This document shows positions 1 to 5,731 of a stretch of 9,601 nucleotides of DNA, piece after piece. Location of the stretch: NCBI GenBank assembly GCA_031548675.1, contig JAVBQU010000058.1, positions 1-9,601 on the forward strand. Direction: 5' to 3'. Every line of letters starts with the position of its first letter. Positions within the stretch are counted from its first letter, which is position 1. The notes under the pieces were generated by a model. The model was not told where the DNA came from. It worked only from the letters and a program-made list of their open reading frames with translations, and ran no database searches. The stretch is from JAVBQU01 sp031548675 (GTDB lineage: Bacteria > Bacteroidota > Bacteroidia > Bacteroidales > P3). Position numbers and translations under genes: made by a program.

Positions 1-60
1 TTATTAAAGGAAATCATAAATTAAATAGTTTGAGTTTATTAATTGAGTTATATAGTTTGA

Positions 61-537
61 TTATTCATCAAAAAAACTTTCGTAATCAGGAAAATACATG
101 TCTGATTGGCTCGAACCTTGTGGAAACAAATAATAGGTAACTTCTGCCGATGCACATATTTCTTGGCTGGAATTGAGTAATTCGGTTTCGATAGTGCATA
201 GGTTACGTTTGGTCTCCAAAACCTTACCTCTTATTAAAAGATTTCCTGTATTAGTAAAAACAGCTTTTTTATATTTAATGTTCATCTTGGCGGTTACGCA
301 AGCTGCTTTTTCTTTAATATAAACAGTCCACGCCGCTATTTCGTCCAATAAGGTAGCTTGTATGCCGCCGTGCAATATATTGGGATAACCTTCGAAATGT
401 CCGCAAGGATTCCATTCGGAGCAGACATACTCGCCATCTTCATAAAACTTAAGCTGCAAGCCGTGTGAGTTGTTTGGATCGCAGCCGAAACATTGGTAGC
501 CTTCCATTGCCCGAAAAGCATTGTTTATTTTTCGCAT
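61..537 (-). CDS. PaaI-family hotdog-fold thioesterase
   Basis: A 158-residue protein with the features of the PaaI/4HBT acyl-CoA thioesterases, cytosolic enzymes that hydrolyse acyl-CoA thioesters. Its substrate cannot be told from the sequence. The N-terminus has CFGC (16-19) followed by HGL (25-27), as in PaaI-like proteins with a CxxC...HGL lead. The active-site segment is HGG (56-58) followed by the helix IQATLLDEIAAW (59-70), with D65/E66 as the likely catalytic acid. The later part (about 80-137) fits the remaining hotdog strands. The length is normal for the family. The ATG at 537 is supported because the same start and following codons recur in the broken copy at 1819. It lies 70 nt behind the RhuM stop, with no clear TAnnTTTG box or terminator between, so read-through from RhuM is possible. 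Family assignment is secure; the substrate is unknown. Confidence 0.88.
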   Translation of the reverse strand: MRKINNAFRAMEGYQCFGCDPNNSHGLQLKFYEDGEYVCSEWNPCGHFEGYPNILHGGIQATLLDEIAAWTVYIKEKAACVTAKMNIKYKKAVFTNTGNLLIRGKVLETKRNLCTIETELLNSSQEICASAEVTYYLFPQGSSQSDMYFPDYESFFDE

Positions 538-540
538 AAA
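488..540. repeat. 53-bp direct repeat, copy A (thioesterase start)
   Basis: This copy covers the first 17 codons or so of the intact thioesterase plus 3 nt upstream. It aligns without gaps to 1770-1822 with 49 of 53 bases identical. The similarity stops sharply just upstream of the start codon. Confidence 0.9.
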
Positions 541-607
541 TAATTGCCTGATTCTTTTCTAAGTATTTTTTTTTGAAAGTCTTTATTATTAGCTGCAATA
601 TATTCTT

Positions 608-1639
608 TTAACCCTTCTCAAGTTTAAAGTTTGTTGTTTGTTCAAGCAACTTATCAAAATCAGATTGATAGTTTTTGTCTTGTATAACACGGTATTTTTC
701 AAATTCACTTTCCGCAAAGACTTTAGCTATTTCGTGAGATACTCTGCCAATACCGTCACCAATGGTTTCCTCATTGAATTTGAGAAAAACATCAAGTTTC
801 GCTTTCCAGTCTTCCATGGTCATTGGAATAAATTTTCTTGCTTGACGATTTGCGTAGTCAAGATACATGGTAACAATTTCGTTCAATTCCGATAGTTCGA
901 GGTTCGACAAATAGTTTTTTGCAATACTTACATCGGTTTTTATAATTTTTCCATGCGGTGCATTCTTCCAATTGGTTAATCCCATATTTTCCTTTTGAGC
1001 ATTAGCACGTTTCATAATCAATTCGGCAGCAGTATTCTGGTGTATGGCAAAATGCAGTTTATTTTGAACTGTGGCAAAAAAATCTTTGGTAGTCGAGCTA
1101 TTGGTATCATAATCCACTGCGGTAGTATAAATATCGGTGATTTTCTGATAAAATTTCCGTTCACTTGCCCTTATTTCCTGAATTTCGGCAATAAGTTCAT
1201 CAAAATAGTGTTTCGAGAAAATTTGGTCGTTAATCAAACGGTCCTTATCTAAAACATAACCTTTTTTGGCAAAGTTGCTCAAAATATTTGTAGCCCATTT
1301 TCTAAATTCAACAGCTCGTTGAGAATCTGCTCGATAGCCAACCGAGATAATTGCTTCCAGATTATAAAACTTCACTTGGTAGGTTTTTCCGTCATCGGCA
1401 GTATGCCGGAATTTCCGGCATACTGAATCTTCTATCAATTCACCGGAAGAAAATATATTTTTGTAATGTTCTTGAATAGTACGCCGGTCTTTCTGAAACA
1501 ACTCAGCTATAGCTTCCGCACGCAACCAAACATTTTCATCTTCAACACGTACTGCAATTCCATTCTCGCCATTTTGACGGGTAAAGATTAAAAAATCGGC
1601 TGTACTGTTGCGAATTTGCTGTTGGTTATTTTTCTTCAT
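608..1639 (-). CDS. RhuM-family protein (virulence RhuM family)
   Basis: A 343-residue protein recognised as a full-length member of the RhuM family (named after a gene in Salmonella pathogenicity island 3). The molecular function is not established; members are typical accessory genes, often beside restriction-modification and other mobile or defence genes. Family landmarks are the N-terminal block with VWLRAEAIAELFQKDRRTIQ (about 37-56), KFYNLEAIISVGYR (about 90-103), the middle KDFFATVQNKLHFAIH (about 185-200), LTNWKNAPHGKI (about 221-232) and the C-terminal stretch from SIAKNYLSNLELSELNEIVT through PMTMEDWKAKLDVFLKF. The N-terminal part could bind DNA, which is inference. No signal peptide or membrane segment is visible. 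A TAnnTTTG box lies about 58 nt upstream of the ATG. No integrase, transposase or restriction gene accompanies it, so it is a solitary accessory gene. A 27-bp palindrome lies inside the coding sequence (1399-1425). Confidence 0.9.
   Translation of the reverse strand: MKKNNQQQIRNSTADFLIFTRQNGENGIAVRVEDENVWLRAEAIAELFQKDRRTIQEHYKNIFSSGELIEDSVCRKFRHTADDGKTYQVKFYNLEAIISVGYRADSQRAVEFRKWATNILSNFAKKGYVLDKDRLINDQIFSKHYFDELIAEIQEIRASERKFYQKITDIYTTAVDYDTNSSTTKDFFATVQNKLHFAIHQNTAAELIMKRANAQKENMGLTNWKNAPHGKIIKTDVSIAKNYLSNLELSELNEIVTMYLDYANRQARKFIPMTMEDWKAKLDVFLKFNEETIGDGIGRVSHEIAKVFAESEFEKYRVIQDKNYQSDFDKLLEQTTNFKLEKG
1399..1425. repeat. 27-bp perfect palindrome inside the RhuM gene
   Basis: The arms CAGTATGCCGGAA (1399-1411) and TTCCGGCATACTG (1413-1425) are exact reverse complements around a single central T. 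They encode the SVCRKFRHTA segment of RhuM in frame, so this is not a disrupting insertion. With one central base it would form a cruciform or an mRNA hairpin only by opening a few pairs at the tip. It could be a protein-binding dyad, a hairpin in the transcript, or chance within codons. Confidence 0.85.
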
Positions 1640-1696
1640 TTTGATATTCTAAAACACTTCTATGTGCTTTATCTCAGATGTATTGCAAATGGAATA

Positions 1697-1704
1697 CAAA
1701 AATA
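1697..1704 (-). promoter_or_regulatory. Bacteroidota-type -7 box for the RhuM gene
   Basis: On the minus strand the sequence reads TATTTTTG, an exact match to the Bacteroidota sigma-ABfr -7 consensus TAnnTTTG. It lies about 58 nt upstream of the RhuM ATG and about 14 nt beyond the stop of the broken thioesterase copy. No convincing TTG is seen at the expected -33 distance. It suggests that RhuM starts its own transcript. Confidence 0.5.
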
Positions 1705-1717
1705 CAATTTTTCAAAT

Positions 1718-1819
1718 TTATCTTCTAAATTTTATTTGAAAACTATGCTGATTTTCAGAATTGCATCTAAAACATTGACAACCTTCCATCGCCCGAAAAG
1801 CATTGTTTATTTTTCGCAT
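1718..1819 (-). pseudogene. Truncated copy of the thioesterase 5' end
   Basis: Reading the minus strand from the ATG at 1819 gives 33 codons and a stop at 1720-1718. The first 13 residues, MRKINNAFRAMEG, are identical to the intact thioesterase (start 537). The rest is clearly homologous: QCF.C then N..H..Q.KF, with substitutions at most other positions. At the DNA level the first 53 bp differ at 4 positions. The next 17 codons match at only about half of the bases, and nothing of the HGG active site remains. It is therefore a non-functional fragment and not a working small protein, although a short peptide could still be made. It lies upstream of RhuM, so RhuM is flanked on both sides by thioesterase 5' sequence. 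Confidence 0.8.
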
Positions 1820-1822
1820 AAA
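1770..1822. repeat. 53-bp direct repeat, copy B (start of the broken copy)
   Basis: Second copy of the repeat at 488-540, in the same orientation, on the far side of the RhuM gene. Three of the four differences are clustered where copy A encodes Gly-Tyr and copy B Gly-Cys; the fourth is a silent change in the Ala codon. The two copies bound a unit of about 1.28 kb. Confidence 0.9.
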
Positions 1823-1841
1823 ACTAGGTTTCAGGTTTTAG

Positions 1842-1942
1842 ATTTCAAATTTCAAGTTTTTCTTAATCTTATTCATTCTGTGTCAAAATCAAAATATTTA
1901 TTTATTCAAATTTTGATAGCTTGAAACTTTAAATTTTGAAAT
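1842..1942. repeat. Imperfect AT-rich inverted repeat downstream of sulP
   Basis: Nested complementary arms can be read: ATTTCAAA (1842-1849) with TTTGAAAT (1935-1942), TTTCAAG (1850-1856) with CTTGAAA (1920-1926), and ATCAAAAT (1888-1895) with ATTTTGAT (1910-1917). The right side carries an 8-nt bulge between the outer two stems. It lies just past the sulP stop, so it could end that transcript as a weak AT-rich hairpin. The repeated TTTCAAG/CTTGAAA words also suggest low-complexity intergenic repeat DNA. No U-run typical of a strong terminator is present. Confidence 0.4.
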
Positions 1943-1958
1943 ATGGAACTTGAAATAT

Positions 1959-3695
1959 TTATTGTTCTTTATGTAATGCCCACAAATCTTTAAATACTAC
2001 TTTTTTGGCTTCTTCTATAGCCATGGTAATATTTTCGCAAATATATTCCTCGCCTATTTCATCGGCAAATCCCGATTTTTTGAGTGTTTCCAACACATCC
2101 GAATTTACGCCGGAAAGTATAAGTTGTATTTTTTCTTTTTGCGATTTTTTCCAAAGATTCCGAAGATTATGCAAGCCTGTTGAATCGACAAACGGAACTC
2201 GCCGCATGCGGATAATGCGGGCTTTCACTTTTTTCTGGCCAATTTCTACCGAAACATCATCAAAACGGTTGGCTATACCGAAGAAAAAGGGTCCGTTAAT
2301 TTCAAAAACTTCCACACCATCAGGAATATCCAATACTTCGGCTTCTATTTCTTCATCGTTTTCGGTACGAATAATTTCATTATTCACAACCGAAACGCCT
2401 GATGTTTCCATAACCCGTCGTAGGAACATAAACAAAGCTATCAATAATCCGATTTCGATAGCAATCGTTAAGTCAAAAATAACCGTAAGCAAAAAAGTGG
2501 TCAATAAAACAGCTACATCGGAACGGGGGTTCTTAAGCAGAGCCTTAAACGAACGCCATTCGCACATGTTATAACAAATAATGGTTAATACCCCAGCTAA
2601 GCAAGCTAAAGGAATATGTACCGCTAAGGGCATTAAAAAGAAATAGATAAGCAAGAGAAAAATGGCATGAATAATACCCGCAACAGGCGTTTTACCTCCA
2701 TTGTTGATATTGGTCATCGTACGGGCAATTGCTCCGGTAGCAGGAATCCCTCCAAATATAGGTGTAATTATATTGGCTACACCTTGTGCAATCAGTTCTG
2801 TGTTAGAGCGGTGTTTGCCTCCGGTAGCTCCGTCGGCAACCATGGCAGAAAGCAAAGACTCAATAGCTCCCAGCATGGCAATGGTAAATGCCGGCTGAAT
2901 AAGCATACGTATGGCTTTCATATTAATAGTAGGAGCTTCGGGAGAGGGAAGCGGAGCCCCGCCTGCCAATTCCGGAAATTTACTGCCGATAGTTTCTACA
3001 CTAATATGAAGATATTCTCTTAAAAAATACATTACTGTGGAAACAAAAATAATAGCAACCAAAGAGCCGGGAATCTTTTTATAAACTTTTCCCCACGAAA
3101 AGATAATCAAAATGGTAAAGACACTGGTTAAAACAGCCCAGATATTAATGGTATGGATATGGGCAAAGTATTCTTTCCATTTATCAAGAAATTCAGAAGG
3201 AACTGCTCCCATCTGCAACCCCAGAAAATCCTTGACTTGGGAAGAAAATATGACTACAGCAATACCACTGGTAAAGCCTACAATAATAGGATAGGGCATA
3301 AATTTGATGACATTTCCCAGCTTGAGCAATCCCATGATTATCAGCATTACCCCGGCGAGTACTGTAGCAATGATTAATCCGCTCATTCCATATTCCACCA
3401 CAATGCCGTATACAATAACGATAAAGGCTCCTGTAGGTCCTCCGATTTGATAGCGGCTTCCGCCTAAAAACGAGATAATAAAACCTGCAATTACTGCTGT
3501 AATTATACCGCTTTGAGGGCTTACTCCTGATGCAATAGCAAAAGCGATAGCCAGAGGAATGGCTACAATCCCTACAATAAGTCCTGAGGTTAGATCAGAT
3601 AAGAACGTTTTCTTATCATACTGCCTTTGCTTTATAATGGTAAATAATTTGGGTTTAAATATTTCTGATAGTTTAAACGAACCATTTTGAGACAT
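1959..3695 (-). CDS. SulP/SLC26-family anion transporter with STAS domain
   Basis: A 578-residue inner-membrane protein of the SulP family, which moves sulfate, bicarbonate or dicarboxylates, usually with Na+ or H+. The substrate here cannot be read from the sequence. The membrane part (about 30-430) begins with DLTSGLIVGIVAIPLAIAFA (34-53) and includes GGPTGA (85-90), GAIESLLSAMVADG (276-289) and GGIPATGAIARTMTN (315-329), conserved transport-core segments of the family. The cytosolic C-terminal STAS domain is at about 455-565 with the signature VDSTG (503-507). Length and domain order are typical and nothing is missing. It stands alone, divergent from guaB across 436 bp, with a TAnnTTTG box 26 nt upstream of the ATG. 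No carbonic anhydrase or sulfur-assimilation gene adjoins it, so neither bicarbonate nor sulfate is favoured. Confidence 0.93.
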   Translation of the reverse strand: MSQNGSFKLSEIFKPKLFTIIKQRQYDKKTFLSDLTSGLIVGIVAIPLAIAFAIASGVSPQSGIITAVIAGFIISFLGGSRYQIGGPTGAFIVIVYGIVVEYGMSGLIIATVLAGVMLIIMGLLKLGNVIKFMPYPIIVGFTSGIAVVIFSSQVKDFLGLQMGAVPSEFLDKWKEYFAHIHTINIWAVLTSVFTILIIFSWGKVYKKIPGSLVAIIFVSTVMYFLREYLHISVETIGSKFPELAGGAPLPSPEAPTINMKAIRMLIQPAFTIAMLGAIESLLSAMVADGATGGKHRSNTELIAQGVANIITPIFGGIPATGAIARTMTNINNGGKTPVAGIIHAIFLLLIYFFLMPLAVHIPLACLAGVLTIICYNMCEWRSFKALLKNPRSDVAVLLTTFLLTVIFDLTIAIEIGLLIALFMFLRRVMETSGVSVVNNEIIRTENDEEIEAEVLDIPDGVEVFEINGPFFFGIANRFDDVSVEIGQKKVKARIIRMRRVPFVDSTGLHNLRNLWKKSQKEKIQLILSGVNSDVLETLKKSGFADEIGEEYICENITMAIEEAKKVVFKDLWALHKEQ

Positions 3696-3721
3696 AAGGA
3701 TAGGTTTAAAATTTAAAGTTG

Positions 3722-3729
3722 CAAAATTA
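3722..3729 (-). promoter_or_regulatory. Bacteroidota-type -7 box for sulP
   Basis: The minus strand reads TAATTTTG, an exact TAnnTTTG match followed by CA, 26 nt upstream of the sulP ATG at 3695. No clear TTG occurs 19-21 bp further upstream. The leader would be short, about 20 nt. Confidence 0.55.
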
Positions 3730-3906
3730 CGGAAAAATAGAAGAGATTGGTGCGTTTTTTTATAACAAATCTCATGAAATCTTGTTGATAAATAACTTAA
3801 GATGAAAATTTTTACATTAGTAAATATTATAGTGGTATGATTTGAGTAATTATATGGAAATAAACTTATACATAGTAATTATTCTTGCTACAGATTTCGT
3901 CTCTTT

Positions 3907-3926
3907 CTTGCGGAACTCTCCGCAAG
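3907..3926. repeat. GC-rich hairpin 1 in the sulP-guaB spacer
   Basis: CTTGCGGA (3907-3914) pairs perfectly with TCCGCAAG (3919-3926) around the 4-nt loop ACTC. On the plus strand a run of seven T (3932-3938) follows after CCATC, giving the look of an intrinsic terminator for a plus-strand transcript, but no gene lies upstream on that strand. It could end a small RNA or be part of a dispersed intergenic repeat. Confidence 0.6.
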
Positions 3927-3954
3927 CCATCTTTTTTTCAGTTTAGACTTGCGG

Positions 3955-3973
3955 AACATTCCGTAGGAATGTT
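3955..3973. repeat. Hairpin 2 in the sulP-guaB spacer
   Basis: AACATTCC (3955-3962) pairs perfectly with GGAATGTT (3966-3973) around GTA. It is preceded by CTTGCGGAAC (3948-3957), an exact 10-bp repeat of the start of hairpin 1 (3907-3916), 41 bp away. The two hairpins therefore look like diverged copies of one repeat unit. Confidence 0.6.
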
Positions 3974-4106
3974 ATTACTTTGATTTTTCTAAGAAGCCTA
4001 ATGAATGATATTACAGCTTATAATCAATAGTATTCTAATATGAGATTTTTTCTATATACTACTTGAATTTAGTTCTTTAATTCTACGCTTTTTCAAGTAT
4101 TTGTTG

Positions 4107-4114
4107 TACTTTTG
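4107..4114 (+). promoter_or_regulatory. Bacteroidota-type -7 box for guaB
   Basis: TACTTTTG matches TAnnTTTG exactly and is followed by CA, ending 17 nt before the guaB ATG. The mRNA leader would then be only about a dozen AT-rich bases. No clear -33 TTG lies at the usual spacing. Confidence 0.6.
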
Positions 4115-4131
4115 CATGAAAATTTTTTATT

Positions 4132-5595
4132 ATGTATAATTCAGGCAAATTATTGAAAGAAGGCTTAACATACGATGATGTTTTGCTTGTTCCTGCGTAT
4201 TCCGAATTTATTCCACGGGACGCAAATGTAGAAACCTATTTTACACGCCATATAAAGCTGAATATTCCTATAATTTCGGCAGCCATGGATACGGTTACCG
4301 AGTCGGAAATGGCAATAGCCATTGCACAATTGGGAGGTATCGGAGTATTACATAAAAACATGTCTATCGAACAACAGGCAAATGAAGTGCGGAAGGTAAA
4401 ACGAGCCGAAAACGGCATGATAACCGACCCTATTACTTTAGGAGAAAACGCAACGGTGCTTGATGCCCTTAATATGATGAAAGAATACAGCATTGGCGGG
4501 ATTCCTATTGTTGATACCGATAAAAAACTGATAGGAATAGTTACCAACCGCGATTTGCGCTTTGAACGAAATACAGCCCGTAAAGTGGTAGAAATTATGA
4601 CTAAAGAAGTGATTTCTATCAATGAATTTACAAATTTTGAAGAAGCTGCCGATGTATTGCAGCAGCATCGCATAGAAAAATTACCGGTTATTAATAAAGA
4701 AGGAAAATTAGTAGGATTGATAACCTACCGTGATATTATAAAACTAAAACAACGCCCTAACGCTTGTAAAGATGCCAAAGGCAGATTGCGTGTAGCAGGC
4801 GGTGTGGGAGTTTCTCCTACAACGATGGAACGTGTAGATGCACTGGTACAAGCCGGTGTAGATGCTATCGTATTAGATAGTGCACACGGACATTCGAAAA
4901 ATATCATGGAAATGTTGAAGAAAATTAAACAAACCTATCCGAATTTAGATGTTGTTGCCGGAAATGTAGCTACTGCCGAAGGAGCTTTAGCCTTAGTACA
5001 AGCCGGTGCCGATGCCGTAAAAGTAGGAATAGGACCCGGTTCTATATGTACAACCCGTGTAATAGCCGGAATCGGCGTACCCCAATTGTCGGCGGTATTC
5101 GATGTAGCTCAAGCCCTGCACGGAACAGGCATTCCGGTTATAGCCGATGGAGGAATCCGTTATTCGGGAGATGTAGTAAAAGCCTTAGCTGGTGGAGCTC
5201 ATACTATTATGGCAGGTTCTTTACTAGCCGGAGTAGACGAATCACCCGGTGAAACTATTATTTACGAAGGACGTAAATTTAAAAATTATCGGGGAATGGG
5301 TTCTTTAGATGCAATGCAGCAAGGCTCTAAAGATAGATATTTTCAAGATGAAGAAGATGATATTAAAAAATTGGTTCCCGAAGGTATTGTAGGACGTGTT
5401 CCTTACAAAGGAACTTTGGCAGAAATTATTCATCAGCTTATTGGAGGACTCAAAGCCGGTATGGGCTATACAGGCTCTAAAAATTTAGATGAATTGAAAA
5501 AAGCCAAGTTTATTAAAATTACCGCCGCCGGTTATGCAGAAAGTCATCCGCATGATATAACCATAACGCGCGAAGCCCCGAATTACAGCAGGTAA
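4132..5595 (+). CDS. guaB: Inosine-5'-monophosphate dehydrogenase
   Basis: A 487-residue cytosolic enzyme that oxidises IMP to XMP with NAD+, the first committed step of GMP synthesis. The catalytic barrel is split by a CBS-domain pair (about 97-205), as in standard bacterial IMPDH. Key elements are intact: LTYDDVLLVP near the N-terminus (12-21), the NAD-binding LDSAHGHS (248-255), the catalytic loop GPGSICTT with Cys306, ADGGIRYSGD (338-347), the YRGMGSLDAM loop (386-395), the flap pair Arg402-Tyr403 in DRYF, and EGIVGRVPYKG (417-427). Length is normal for the family. The ATG at 4132 directly follows a good promoter box and gives the usual N-terminus. The next gene starts 136 nt downstream. 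Nothing is unusual in the protein. Confidence 0.97.
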   Translation: MYNSGKLLKEGLTYDDVLLVPAYSEFIPRDANVETYFTRHIKLNIPIISAAMDTVTESEMAIAIAQLGGIGVLHKNMSIEQQANEVRKVKRAENGMITDPITLGENATVLDALNMMKEYSIGGIPIVDTDKKLIGIVTNRDLRFERNTARKVVEIMTKEVISINEFTNFEEAADVLQQHRIEKLPVINKEGKLVGLITYRDIIKLKQRPNACKDAKGRLRVAGGVGVSPTTMERVDALVQAGVDAIVLDSAHGHSKNIMEMLKKIKQTYPNLDVVAGNVATAEGALALVQAGADAVKVGIGPGSICTTRVIAGIGVPQLSAVFDVAQALHGTGIPVIADGGIRYSGDVVKALAGGAHTIMAGSLLAGVDESPGETIIYEGRKFKNYRGMGSLDAMQQGSKDRYFQDEEDDIKKLVPEGIVGRVPYKGTLAEIIHQLIGGLKAGMGYTGSKNLDELKKAKFIKITAAGYAESHPHDITITREAPNYSR

Positions 5596-5689
5596 TATTG
5601 TAATTGAACTATGGATAGCAGAATATTAATGAGAAGAATAGATGTTCCGCAATTCAGTTTACTACAAGTTCAATCCAATTAATTTGAAG

Positions 5690-5715
5690 ACTTTATAACT
5701 TTACGAACTTTATAA
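5690..5715 (+). repeat. Short direct repeat before the parvulin gene
   Basis: ACTTTATAA occurs at 5690-5698 and again at 5707-5715, 17 bp apart, ending 16 nt before the ATG of the parvulin gene. Between them TAACTTTA (5696-5703) matches the TAnnTTTG box in all but its last base, so a weak promoter may lie here. The guaB-parvulin spacer (5596-5731) contains no hairpin that would clearly separate the two genes. Confidence 0.35.
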
Positions 5716-5731
5716 TCTTTCAGCAAATAAA

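Larger units (their letters stand above)
3696..4131. other. Divergent sulP-guaB intergenic region
   Basis: These 436 bp contain no convincing gene. The ends hold the promoter boxes of sulP and guaB. The middle (3907-3973) holds two hairpins that share a 10-mer, listed separately. The rest is AT-rich. A box-like TATGATTTG at 3836-3844 has one base too many between TA and TTTG and is weak. No tRNA or recognisable riboswitch was seen. Confidence 0.7.

Noticed and set aside
1..60. Repeated TAGTTTGA words downstream of the thioesterase
   Set aside because: Two short AT-rich 8-mers at the window edge, without pairing or other support.
608..1639. The RhuM segment as a complete defence system or integrative element
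   Set aside because: No restriction, methylase, toxin-antitoxin partner or recombinase gene lies next to it in the window; only the single gene and the repeats are seen.
2005..2574. A 189-codon open frame on the plus strand opposite sulP
   Set aside because: It lies wholly opposite a well-conserved transporter gene and its serine- and isoleucine-rich translation shows no domain; an antisense shadow.
4031..4085. TATAATC...AATATG words upstream of guaB, reminiscent of a purine riboswitch
   Set aside because: The spacing between the words is wrong, the TTTCTAC-type junction and the paired stems are missing, and the guaB promoter box lies downstream of it.
4236..4673. A 145-codon open frame on the minus strand opposite guaB
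   Set aside because: It is antisense to the conserved CBS and barrel region of IMPDH and has no recognisable features.
5612..5683. A 23-codon open frame between guaB and the parvulin gene (ATG at about 5612)
   Set aside because: Very short, no ribosome-binding signal or recognisable motif, and it overlaps the repeat word at 5644-5652; most likely chance.
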